Assembly: GCF_000423665.1 (NCBI RefSeq)
Contig: NZ_AUIK01000020.1
Span: forward strand, 245,178 to 309,177
DNA from: Solirubrobacter soli DSM 22325
Lineage (GTDB): Bacteria; Actinomycetota; Thermoleophilia; Solirubrobacterales; Solirubrobacteraceae
DNA: 64,000 bases
Direction of reading: 5' to 3'
The position numbers and the translations under genes are program-made. This document shows positions 1 through 8,001 of this stretch, piece after piece; positions within the stretch are counted from its first letter, which is position 1, and each line of letters starts with the position of its first letter. The notes beneath the pieces are model-generated. The model saw only the letters and a list, made by a program, of their open reading frames with translations. It was not told where the DNA came from and did no database searches.

Positions 1-1
1 G

Positions 2-1543
2 TTCGAGCAAGGTCTGTACACACGGGTCGGGCAGGTCAAGAGCGTCACTCAGATCGCGTTCGACGGCCGCGTCGGGCCGGTCACGGCGCGGATTCCGACT
101 GGTTCGGACCTCGGCGAGCTCTTCGACGCGGTGGTCATCGAGCGCCCGCGCTCGGTGCAGGAGGACCCGCCCAGCGCCACGCCGCCGTCCGCTCCCCGGT
201 TCCACCTGCGGGTCCCCGAGGACGTCGCGACGATCCTCGGCGCGCGCGAGGCGCACGAGCGCGGGTTCAAGGGCAAGGACGTGACGGTCGCGATGGTCGA
301 CACCGGCTGGTGGAAACACCCGTTCTTCAAGCCGTACACGGTCCTGGAGCCAGAGACCGTGATCCCGGGGACCGATGTCAAGGAGGACCCGCACGGGCAT
401 GGCACCGGCGAGTCGGCGAACCTCTTCGCGGTGGCGCCCGAGGCGACGCTGCTGCCGATCCGCGCGGCCAACGACAAGGGCGACTTCGTGGGCGGCCTCG
501 CCGGCTTCATGCTGGCCAAGCAGCGCCTGCTCGAACGCGGCGGCCCCGTCGTGATCTCGAACTCGTGGGGCGGCGACTACCCGTCCTATCCCAGGGTCCC
601 AGGGCTCCCGCACCCCGCCGACCGGATGCTGGAGATCGAGATCCGCGACGCGATCGCCAAGGGGATCGTGGTCGTCTTCGCGGCGGGCAACGGCTCGTTC
701 GGGATGGAGGCGCAGGTCCCGGGCGTCATCGCGGCCGGCGGCGTGTACGCCGACGTCGGCTGGGCGCTCCAGGCGTCCGAGTACGCGAGCGCGTACAGCA
801 GCCCGTGGTACACGGACGCGACCGGCAAGCCGATCACCGTCCCGACGGTCTGCGGCCTGGTCGGGCAGCCGCCGCGTGCCTCGTACCTGATGCTGCCGAT
901 CGCGCCCCGCTGCCGGATCGACACCGAGCGCGCGACCGCCGGCCGCGACGACCCGGCCGACGGCACGACCGCGTCCGACGGCTGGGCGCTCTTCTCGGGT
1001 ACCTCCGCCGCCGCGCCGCAGGTCGCCGGCGCCGTCGCCGTGTTGCGCTCCATCAAGCCGGACAAGAAGCCCGCCGAGATCGCGCGGGCGCTCTCGGACT
1101 CGGCGCTGGACATCCGCGTCGGCCACTCGCACCCGAGGTTCGGCGCCGAGGCCGGCGACGGGCACGACCTCGCGACCGGCGCGGGGCTGATCAACGTCGT
1201 GGCCGCGGTGGACCGGATCGACCCTCCGGAGCCCGAACCGCCGCTGACGCCGAGGGGCGTCGTCGGCACCACGCCTGACGGGCTCGCCGCCGTGCTCAGC
1301 CGGGAGGGGCTGATGGAGCGGTTCCTCGAGCTGCTGGCCACCGACGACCAGTTCCGGGCGGACCTGGAGAAGAACGCGGCGGCGGCGTTGGCCGGCATCG
1401 GCGTCAAGGGCCCCGTCGACCTCCGCGAGAAGATCGAGCTCGCGCCGAAGCGGTTGTGCGCGTCGGCGTTGCGCGACTTCAAGGACGGCGAGCCATTCGA
1501 CGTCGGCAACGAGACGGTGCGCGTGACGTCCATGCTGTCCTGA
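2..1543 (+). CDS. S8 (subtilisin-like) serine peptidase with RiPP-leader-like C-terminal domain, 5' partial
   Basis: The frame is open to the left edge, so the true start lies outside; the first internal GTG-type start is at 131. The subtilase triad is visible, numbering from base 131: Asp in VDTG (about 56), His in HGHGTGE (about 92) and Ser in SGTSAAAP (about 292), with AAGNG as the likely oxyanion region. No signal peptide can be judged because the N-terminus is missing. After the catalytic domain and a Pro-rich linker (PPEPEPP), residues about 393-470 form a separate helical domain with LLATDDQFRADL and AAALAGIG. This resembles the leader of NHLP/'putative modified peptide' RiPP precursors (family knowledge, recognised by eye). 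The stop overlaps the start of a SagB-type dehydrogenase (TGATG). Role inferred: a protease linked to peptide maturation. The peptidase call is firm; the RiPP link is tentative. Confidence 0.9.
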   Translation, partial: FEQGLYTRVGQVKSVTQIAFDGRVGPVTARIPTGSDLGELFDAVVIERPRSVQEDPPSATPPSAPRFHLRVPEDVATILGAREAHERGFKGKDVTVAMVDTGWWKHPFFKPYTVLEPETVIPGTDVKEDPHGHGTGESANLFAVAPEATLLPIRAANDKGDFVGGLAGFMLAKQRLLERGGPVVISNSWGGDYPSYPRVPGLPHPADRMLEIEIRDAIAKGIVVVFAAGNGSFGMEAQVPGVIAAGGVYADVGWALQASEYASAYSSPWYTDATGKPITVPTVCGLVGQPPRASYLMLPIAPRCRIDTERATAGRDDPADGTTASDGWALFSGTSAAAPQVAGAVAVLRSIKPDKKPAEIARALSDSALDIRVGHSHPRFGAEAGDGHDLATGAGLINVVAAVDRIDPPEPEPPLTPRGVVGTTPDGLAAVLSREGLMERFLELLATDDQFRADLEKNAAAALAGIGVKGPVDLREKIELAPKRLCASALRDFKDGEPFDVGNETVRVTSMLS

Positions 1544-2694
1544 TGCAGGTACAGCGGGCGCGGTTCGCGCTCTTCGACATCGCCGACACGCGCCGGGTCG
1601 TCCTCGGGGACACCATCGAGGTGCGTGCCGAGCCCGCCGAGATCGTCGCGCTCGCGCTGCTCACCGGCCGGCGCGAGCGGCTGACGCGCGAGGAGTTCGA
1701 CGCGCTGTTGCGCGTTCCCGCCGGCGAGACGATCGACGCGGGCGAGATCGGCGAGGAGCTCGCGCGCTCGCTCGTCTCGCGCGGGCTGCTGGTGGACGAG
1801 GCCTCGCTCGCGCGTGTGGACGCGTTGCTCGATAGCGGCTGGAACCTCTACGCCGCCGGCTACCACTTCATGACACGCCGCGAGGACGTGGATCTACGGG
1901 TGAACCCCGACCACGACGAGTGGTCGCAGGTCGGCAATCCGGAGATGCGTCGCTGGGTCGAGCTGCACGGTCCGGCGCCGCCGCCGTACCACGACCCGGT
2001 CCCGGAGGCTCCGCGGACGCCGCTGCCGCGGGTCTCGCGGGCGGGTGGGCTGTTCGACGCGCTCGCGCGGCGGCGCACGACCCGCACGTTCGCCGTCGAC
2101 GTGCCGATGCGGCTGGAGGACCTCGCGACGATCGCGTCCTGGGTCTTCGGCGCCCGCGGCGAGGCGGAGACCGACCTCGGCGTCACGATCAAGCGCACGA
2201 GCCCGTCCGGCGGCTCTCGCCACCCGATCGAGGCGTACGCGCTGGTCTCCGGCGTCGACGGGCTCGCCCCGGGCATCTACCACTACGACGTGCGCGCGAA
2301 CGCGCTCGCGCGGCTCGAGGCGTTGGAGGCCGGCGAGGTCCGCGAGCTGGCGACGACGTTCGCCTGCGGGCAGGGGTATCTCGGCGACGCGCACGTCAGC
2401 TTCGTGCTCACCGCACGCTTCGAACGCGGCTACTGGAAGTACCGCCGGCGGGACGTCGGCTACGCCGCCGTGCTGATGGACGCGGGCCACCTCAGCCAGA
2501 CGCTCTACCTGCTGGCCGCAGAGCTCGGGCTCGGGGCGTGGGTCACGCTCGCGGTGAACGCGCGCGCGATCGAGGCGCGGCTTGGCCTCGACGGCGTGCG
2601 CGAGGGCGTCCTCGCGATGAGCGGCTGCGGCGTGCCGACCGGGGAGCGCTCACCGATCGACATGCCGTTCCGTCAGGGCATCGAGCGCCTCTAG
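1543..2694 (+). CDS. SagB/ThcOx-type FMN-dependent dehydrogenase (nitroreductase fold)
   Basis: 383 residues. In this family FMN enzymes oxidise azolines to azoles in ribosomal peptides (SagB, McbC) or act in related peptide modifications. The signature is KRTSPSGGSRHPIEAY at residues about 216-231, the FMN/substrate motif of SagB proteins, and the C-terminal part ends GCGVPTGERSPID. An N-terminal domain of about 150 residues, before the nitroreductase core, fits SagB rather than simple nitroreductases. The ATG at 1543 is chosen because it shares bases with the upstream peptidase stop (TGATG), so the two genes are probably translationally coupled; a longer in-frame start would overlap the peptidase by 88 bases. 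No cyclodehydratase (SagC/D, YcaO) is in the window; it could lie upstream of the edge. The 3' end overlaps the convergent regulator by 45 bases. Confidence 0.85.
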   Translation: MQVQRARFALFDIADTRRVVLGDTIEVRAEPAEIVALALLTGRRERLTREEFDALLRVPAGETIDAGEIGEELARSLVSRGLLVDEASLARVDALLDSGWNLYAAGYHFMTRREDVDLRVNPDHDEWSQVGNPEMRRWVELHGPAPPPYHDPVPEAPRTPLPRVSRAGGLFDALARRRTTRTFAVDVPMRLEDLATIASWVFGARGEAETDLGVTIKRTSPSGGSRHPIEAYALVSGVDGLAPGIYHYDVRANALARLEALEAGEVRELATTFACGQGYLGDAHVSFVLTARFERGYWKYRRRDVGYAAVLMDAGHLSQTLYLLAAELGLGAWVTLAVNARAIEARLGLDGVREGVLAMSGCGVPTGERSPIDMPFRQGIERL

Positions 2695-5600
2695 GCCGTG
2701 CTCGCGCCAGACCGTGCAGCCGAGCTCGGCGTCGCGGTCGATGCCGGCGCGCAGGTGGGCGATCGCGGCGGCGGTGTCACCCAGCAGCGCGGCGAGCTCG
2801 CCCAGGTGGCGGTCGATCGCCCCGTAGCTCATCACCGCCCGGCCGGAGGTCGCGGGGCGGCCGGCGTAGGGCGCGAGCCGGTCGTAGATCCGCTGCGCGT
2901 GGGTGCGGTCGCCGAGCAGGACGAGCGCCTGGGCGACCTCGGCCTGCGCGGAGATCCAATTGGCATCGAACGCGAGGTCGTGGCGCATCCACTTCTCGAG
3001 CTCCTGCCGCGCCTCGGCGTGACGGCCCAGCCCGGCGAGGGTCCACGCGAGGTAGCACTGGTACGCCGGGCCGGCCGGTGAGTTCTCGACCTTGTCGAGC
3101 AGGAACGCCATGTCGGTCTGCTCGTGCTCGCGGCGCTGGCAGTGGATGAGCTCCAGCACCATCCCGGCGAACAGCTCGGCGTTGTCGTCGCCCGCTCGCT
3201 CCCCCGCCGCGCGCGCCTCGGCGGCGAGCCGCTCGGCCTCCGCGAACCGCCCGGCGAGCGCCGCTTGCGTCCCCGCCCACAGCGGCGTGTACCACTCGAA
3301 CGCCGGCAGCCGCAGCTCCTCGGCCAGCCGTGCGTGGCGGGCGATCTCCTCGCGGCAGGCGGGCATGTCGCCGAGCTCGAAGAGATCCACCACGCGCCAG
3401 TTGCGCGCCTGCAGCTCGAGGTGCGGCTGCTGGGCGGCGCGGGCGGCGTGGATCATCTCGCCCGCGGTGCGCAGGCGCTCCTCGACGCGGTCGGGGCGCC
3501 ACAGCGCGACGTGGCGGGCGTTGAGGGCGGCAGCGAGCGCTGAGGCGGGTGCCGTGGCGACCGCCTCCGCGCTCAGCGTCTCGGAGCGGTCGCGGGCGGG
3601 CGCGTAGTAGAGCTCGACCGCGAGCCGCGCGTGCAGGCGCGAGCGCAGCGCGGGGTCGGTGGCGATCGCGAGCGCCTCTTCGAGGCGGGCGACGACCTCC
3701 TGGTCGAGGCGCACGATCGTGACGCCGAGGCCCGCGTAGCCGAGCGCCGCCTCGGCCAGCAGCGTGGTGTCGCGCGTGCGGCGCGCGAGCCTGGCGGCGG
3801 CGGTGAAGCACTCGCGGGCGGCGGTCGGCTCGCCCGCGCGCAGGAGGGCGTCGCCTCGGGCCAGCAGGACCGGGCCCGCGTCGTCCGGCGCGCCGGCGAG
3901 CTCCAGCGCCTCGAGCGCGCGGGCGAAGCGCTCCGCCGCGTCCTCGTAGGCGAGCGCCTCCGTTGCTCTGCGGCCGGTGCGCGTGAGCAACTCGGCGGCA
4001 CGGCGCGCCTCGCCGGCCTCGAAGAGGTGGTGCGCGATCTCCTCGAGGTGACGGCTCTCGCCGAGCGCGGTCAGCGCGTCGGCCGCGCGCCGGTGCAGGC
4101 GCGCGCGGCGAAGCGCGTTGAGCTCGTCGTACACGGCCTCGCGCACGAGCGCGTGGGCGAACTCGACGCGCCCGGGCGTCGCCGCGGGCCGCAACAGCCG
4201 CGCGCGCAGCAGCTCGTCGAGCGCGGCCTCGGCGACCGCGTCCGCGTCCGCGCGCCCCGCGGCGCCGCCCCGCCCCTCGCCCGCGCGCCCCGCGGCGCCG
4301 TCCCGCCCCTCGTCCGCGCGCTCCGCGGCGCCGCCCCGCGCCGCGTCCGCGCGCGCCGCGGCGCCGCCCCGCCCCTCGTCCGCGCGCTCCGCGGCGCCGC
4401 CCCGCGCCTCGTCCGCGTCCGCGGTGGGCCCGGCCGGCGGCGCGGTCATCGTCGCCACCACGTGCGGGTCCACCTCGAGCCCGAGGACCGCGGCGGCGGC
4501 GATCGCCGTGTTGGCGTCGTCGCTCAGCCGGGCGAGCCGGACGCCGACCGCGTGGCGGACGCTCTCCGGCAGCTCGGCGTTCTCGGTCAGCCCGCGGAGG
4601 ACCTGCTCGGCGTAGAACGCGTTGCCGTCGGTGCGGGCGTGGACGCGGGCGGCGTCGGCGTCGTCGCCGAGCAGCGCTCGCGCGAGCGCCGCGACGTCCT
4701 CCGGCGCGAGGCCGCGCAGGCCGACGCGTTGGAGGGCGCCGTCGCGCTGCAGCTCGGCCAGGGCGCCGGTCAGCGGGCTGTGGCGGCCGAGCTCCGTGTC
4801 GCGATAGGTGCCGAGCAGGAGCAGGCCCTGGCGGCGTTCCGAGCGCAGCAGGAAGCTCGTCAACAGCAGCGTCGCGCGGTCGGCCCAGTGGAGGTCGTCG
4901 ATCACGAGCAGGAGCGGGCGGTCGCCGAGCGCGGCCTCGACCTGGGCGAACAGCCGGGCGCGGGCGCCCGTTCCCGCGTCCGCCCCGGGCTCGAGGACGT
5001 GCGCGGCGCCGAGCTGGCGCAGCATCTCCGCGTACGGCTCGAACGGCGCCAGCGGTTCCTCCCCGCAGCGGCCGACGAGGACGCGGGTGCCGCCGTCGAG
5101 CACGCCGCGGGCGAAGCGGTGCGCGAGCCGCGTCTTCCCCACCCCGGGCTCGCCGGCGATCAGGACGATCCGGCGCGACGCGTGCTGCTGCGTGTCGCCC
5201 CAGGCCGCGTTGAGCAGGGCGAGCTCGTGGGCGCGGCCGACGAAGGCCGCGTCGTGCTCGCGGGCCAGCACGACCGGGGCGGGCGTGGCGACCGAAGGCG
5301 TCTGCCGCAGCTCCTCCAGCAGCGCGCGGGTCTCGCGTGACGGGGCGATCGCGAGCGCCGTGCGCAGGCGCTCGGCGAAGCGCTCGCCGGCTTTGAGCGC
5401 CGCCGCGCGATCGCCCGCCCGCGCGAGCCGCTCGATCAGGCGGCGGTTGGCGTCCTCGGAGAGCGGGTCCAGCGCCACCTGCTCGCGGGTCAGGCGGACG
5501 GCCGCGGCGGGGTCGGCGATGCTGCTCGCGAGCTGTTCGAGCGCCTCGGTCAGCCGCTCCGCGTGGGTGCGGCGGGCCTCATGCGCCCAGTCGTCGTCGA

Positions 5601-5985
5601 AGTCGTCGAGGATCGGCGTGCCGCATGCCTCCAGCGCGGCGGCGGGGTCGCCGCGGCGGAGCGCGTCCTCGAAACGGCGGACGTCGACGTCGGCGGAAAG
5701 GGCGACGGTGTCGCGGGTGGCGACGATGCTGTCGGCCGCCGGGCCGAGCGCGCGGCGCAACTCACTCAACGCGGCGCGCAGGCTGGTGCGGGCGGAGTCG
5801 TCGAGGACGTCGGGCCAGAAGCGGGCGGCGAGCGGCGCGCGTGTGTGCGGGTCGGGATGCAGCGCGAGGTACGCGAGCACCGCGCGGGCGCGCCTGGACG
5901 CCGGCGCGGGCAGGGCCTCACCCGCGGCCTCGAGCCGCAGGGTGCCGCCGAGCCAGACCCGCAACACGGCGCAACTCTCGCGCAT
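2650..5985 (-). CDS. BTAD-domain transcriptional regulator with AAA/STAND ATPase and TPR-like tail (SARP/AfsR-like)
   Basis: About 1111 residues. The N-terminal region (about 1-95) is an OmpR-like winged helix (RVWLGGTLRLEA, SRRARAVLAYLAL), followed by a bacterial transcriptional activator domain (to about 240). The ATPase has Walker A GEPGVGKT near residue 280 and a Walker B region LLLVIDDLHWAD near 365. The C-terminal half is helical and TPR-like. This is the SARP/AfsR large-regulator layout, which usually activates secondary metabolism or transport genes. It is divergent from an MFS-cupin-cupin operon with about 60 bases between starts, so that operon is a likely target. ATG 5985 is preferred; TTG 6003 is an alternative, and GTG 5967 would sit directly before the winged helix. 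Odd feature: five 11-residue Arg/Gly/Ala/Glu repeats after the ATPase. No C-terminal LuxR helix-turn-helix is seen. Confidence 0.85.
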   Translation of the reverse strand: MRESCAVLRVWLGGTLRLEAAGEALPAPASRRARAVLAYLALHPDPHTRAPLAARFWPDVLDDSARTSLRAALSELRRALGPAADSIVATRDTVALSADVDVRRFEDALRRGDPAAALEACGTPILDDFDDDWAHEARRTHAERLTEALEQLASSIADPAAAVRLTREQVALDPLSEDANRRLIERLARAGDRAAALKAGERFAERLRTALAIAPSRETRALLEELRQTPSVATPAPVVLAREHDAAFVGRAHELALLNAAWGDTQQHASRRIVLIAGEPGVGKTRLAHRFARGVLDGGTRVLVGRCGEEPLAPFEPYAEMLRQLGAAHVLEPGADAGTGARARLFAQVEAALGDRPLLLVIDDLHWADRATLLLTSFLLRSERRQGLLLLGTYRDTELGRHSPLTGALAELQRDGALQRVGLRGLAPEDVAALARALLGDDADAARVHARTDGNAFYAEQVLRGLTENAELPESVRHAVGVRLARLSDDANTAIAAAAVLGLEVDPHVVATMTAPPAGPTADADEARGGAAERADEGRGGAAARADAARGGAAERADEGRDGAAGRAGEGRGGAAGRADADAVAEAALDELLRARLLRPAATPGRVEFAHALVREAVYDELNALRRARLHRRAADALTALGESRHLEEIAHHLFEAGEARRAAELLTRTGRRATEALAYEDAAERFARALEALELAGAPDDAGPVLLARGDALLRAGEPTAARECFTAAARLARRTRDTTLLAEAALGYAGLGVTIVRLDQEVVARLEEALAIATDPALRSRLHARLAVELYYAPARDRSETLSAEAVATAPASALAAALNARHVALWRPDRVEERLRTAGEMIHAARAAQQPHLELQARNWRVVDLFELGDMPACREEIARHARLAEELRLPAFEWYTPLWAGTQAALAGRFAEAERLAAEARAAGERAGDDNAELFAGMVLELIHCQRREHEQTDMAFLLDKVENSPAGPAYQCYLAWTLAGLGRHAEARQELEKWMRHDLAFDANWISAQAEVAQALVLLGDRTHAQRIYDRLAPYAGRPATSGRAVMSYGAIDRHLGELAALLGDTAAAIAHLRAGIDRDAELGCTVWREHGLEALDALTERHVDR
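4252..4419 (-). repeat. Tandem 33-bp coding repeat in the BTAD/ATPase regulator
   Basis: Five imperfect 33-bp units encode 11-residue blocks of the form DEARGGAAERA, DEGRGGAAARA and DAARGGAAERA. They lie between the ATPase core and the helical C-terminal half. The region is almost pure G/C and low complexity, so it is a likely site of unit gain or loss between strains and of assembly error. It probably acts as a flexible linker. Confidence 0.85.
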
Positions 5986-6044
5986 CGCGCCGGTTTCACG
6001 CAAGCCGAGCGGTGCGCGAACGGTCGCCGAGGAGGATCGCCCTC

Positions 6045-7223
6045 ATGACCCGCGACCTCCGCCTGCTCGCCGGCGCGGCCGGCCTCTCCGCCCTCGGCGA
6101 CTTCCTCGCCCTGATCCCGCTGGTGCTGCACGTGCGATCGGCCACGGGGTCGACGTTCGCGGTGTCAGCCGTGTTCTTCGCGCTGTGGGCGCCGGTCGTG
6201 CTCGGTGCGGGGCTCGCGGGCGCGATCGTCGACCGCTTCGAGAACCGCGCGCTGCTGATCGGCGTCTCGCTGGTGCAGGCGGCGACCGCTCTCGCCCTGG
6301 TCGCGAGCGTCGACACGCTCTGGCTCGTGCTGGTGCTCGTCGCGCTGCTCGGGTTCACGGTCGCGCTCAGCCAGCCGGCCGAGTTCGCGCTCGTCCCCGC
6401 CGCCGCCGGCGACGTCCCGCTCTCGCGCGCGAACGGGGCGATGGAGAGCGTGCGCGCGCTCGGCTTCTCCGCCGGTCCGTTGATCGGCGGCGTGCTGGGC
6501 GCGGCGGGGCAGTTGCGGCTGGCGCTGGCGATCGACGCGTTGTCGTTCCTCGTCGTCGCCGGCGCGGCCTGCCTGCTGCGTGCGCGCCGCAGGCCGGTGC
6601 GCACCGAGCGGGCCCGCGCGGGCGTCGCGTTCCTGGTCGCCGACCGCACGCTGGCGGTGACGCTCGCCGGCGCGATCGCGGCGCTGTGCGTGTTCACGAT
6701 CTCGGCCACGGCGGAGCCGTTCTTCGTCACCGACGTGCTCGGTGCCGGGAGCTTCGGCTACGGGCTGCTGATCAGCGCCTGGACGGTCGGGATGCTGTTC
6801 GGCGCCGCCGGCCTGCCGGGCCGTGTCCCGCCGGGGCGGCTCGCCGTCGTGGCGCTGGGCGCGATCGTCGCGCAGGGCCTCGGCCTCGCGGGCGCCGCGG
6901 TGGCGCCCGTGCTGTGGACGGCACTGATCGGCTTCGCGTTCGGCGGCGTCGCCCACGGCTTGAAGAACGTCCTACTGCGCACGCTGATCCACGAGCGCGT
7001 GCCCGAGGCGCTGCGGGGCCGCGCGTTCGCCGCCTACAACGGCGCCCGCAACGGCGCCGAGCTGGGAGCGCTCGCGCTCGGCGGCGTCGTCGTCGGGGCG
7101 TTCGGCGCCCGCACCGGGCTGCTCGTCTCCGGGGTCGGCCCGGCGGCGATCGGCCTCGCCTGTCTGCTCTACCTCAACCACACCCTCGAAGGGAGCATCG
7201 TCCATGCACGCGTCCAGAGCTGA
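6045..7223 (+). CDS. MFS transporter
   Basis: 392 residues, very hydrophobic, with about 12 predicted membrane spans. It opens LSALGDFLALIPLVL and carries the loop DRFENRALLIGV after span 2, as in MFS permeases of the enterobactin exporter/macrolide efflux type. Start ATG 6045 has a clear ribosome binding site, GGAGG at 6031-6035; the longer in-frame extension upstream lacks one and would overlap the divergent regulator. Its 3' end overlaps the first cupin gene by 20 bases, and the two cupins overlap each other, so the three genes form one operon. Substrate unknown. Control by the divergent BTAD regulator is inferred from position. Confidence 0.85.
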   Translation: MTRDLRLLAGAAGLSALGDFLALIPLVLHVRSATGSTFAVSAVFFALWAPVVLGAGLAGAIVDRFENRALLIGVSLVQAATALALVASVDTLWLVLVLVALLGFTVALSQPAEFALVPAAAGDVPLSRANGAMESVRALGFSAGPLIGGVLGAAGQLRLALAIDALSFLVVAGAACLLRARRRPVRTERARAGVAFLVADRTLAVTLAGAIAALCVFTISATAEPFFVTDVLGAGSFGYGLLISAWTVGMLFGAAGLPGRVPPGRLAVVALGAIVAQGLGLAGAAVAPVLWTALIGFAFGGVAHGLKNVLLRTLIHERVPEALRGRAFAAYNGARNGAELGALALGGVVVGAFGARTGLLVSGVGPAAIGLACLLYLNHTLEGSIVHARVQS

Positions 7224-7578
7224 CCTGACCGCGATGGTCTTCGGCGACTACGAAGGCCGGACCGTCGACTGGGACTCGATGCGGTTCGCGTTCGAGTCGA
7301 TGCCCGCCCACTTCCCGCCGGACGCGTCCCCGTTCGCCGGCCTGCCCGACGACCGCTGCCAGTGCCCTCACTGGGGCTACGTGCTGAGCGGGTCGTTCCG
7401 CGTGTCCTACCTGGACGGACCGGACGAGATCGTCACGGCGGGCGAGGCGTACCACCTGCGCCCGGGCCATTTCGTCCAGACGCTCGAGCCGGTGGAGCTG
7501 ATCGAGCTCAGCCCGGTCCGCGCGCATGACATGACGATGGCCGCGATCACCCGCAACCTGGCGGGGGCGACGTCATGA
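7204..7578 (+). CDS. Cupin-domain protein
   Basis: 124 residues, a single small beta-barrel. The cupin-like core is CPHWGYVLSGSFRV, then GEAYHLRPGHFVQTLEPVELIELSP. His and Cys near residues 54-57 could bind a metal, but the second cupin motif lacks the usual His, so catalysis is uncertain. Middle gene of an MFS-cupin-cupin operon: it overlaps the transporter by 20 bases and shares ATGA with the next cupin. Two adjacent cupins behind an exporter could form a sensor or a small-molecule-modifying pair; the specific role is unknown. Confidence 0.75.
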   Translation: MHASRADLTAMVFGDYEGRTVDWDSMRFAFESMPAHFPPDASPFAGLPDDRCQCPHWGYVLSGSFRVSYLDGPDEIVTAGEAYHLRPGHFVQTLEPVELIELSPVRAHDMTMAAITRNLAGATS

Positions 7579-7937
7579 CCGCGATCGATGACCTGCCGAC
7601 CATCTGGGACGGGTTCGCGAAGCTCGTCGGCGCCGGCCTCGGGATCACCGCCTTCGGCGTGAACATCATGGAGCTGCCGCCGGACTACACGACCGCTTCC
7701 CACGACGAGGCCGAGACCGGTCAGCAGGAGCTCTACGTCGCCTTGAGCGGCGCGGGCGCCGTGCTGGTCGACGGCGTTCCGCAGGCGCTCGACGCCGACC
7801 ACCTCGTGGCGGTTGACGCGGGCGTGGCGCGGGTACTGACGTCAGGCCCCGCGGGGCTGCGGGTCCTGTGTGTCGGCGGCGTCCCCGGCGGGGTGTACGT
7901 CCGCCCGGCGTGGGCCGAGGAGGCTGTCGCCGGCTAG
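7575..7937 (+). CDS. Cupin-domain protein
   Basis: 120 residues with a cupin fold: MELPPDYTTASHDEAETGQQELYVALSGAGAVLVDG. SHDEAETGQQE resembles cupin motif 1 (G-x5-H-x-H-x3-4-E) with one His kept and others replaced by acidic residues. It starts on ATGA at the stop of the preceding cupin, so translation is coupled. It is the last gene of the operon and is followed at once by a long hairpin at 7943-7993. Substrate and activity cannot be told from the sequence. Confidence 0.75.
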   Translation: MTAIDDLPTIWDGFAKLVGAGLGITAFGVNIMELPPDYTTASHDEAETGQQELYVALSGAGAVLVDGVPQALDADHLVAVDAGVARVLTSGPAGLRVLCVGGVPGGVYVRPAWAEEAVAG

Positions 7938-7942
7938 CCCCG

Positions 7943-7993
7943 GGGGGTGGGCGACGGGAAGGTCCACCACGGACCTCCATGTCGCCCACCCCC
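7943..7993. terminator. Long inverted repeat, likely bidirectional terminator
   Basis: A perfect 13-bp stem pairs 7943-7955 (GGGGGTGGGCGAC) with 7981-7993, enclosing an inner stem AGGTCC/GGACCT (7960-7965 / 7971-7976) with loop ACCAC. It fills the 64-base gap between the convergent cupin (+) and glycosidase (-) genes. There is no clear T-run on either side, as is common in high-G+C actinobacteria. Confidence 0.75.
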
Positions 7994-8001
7994 TTGCGAA
8001 C

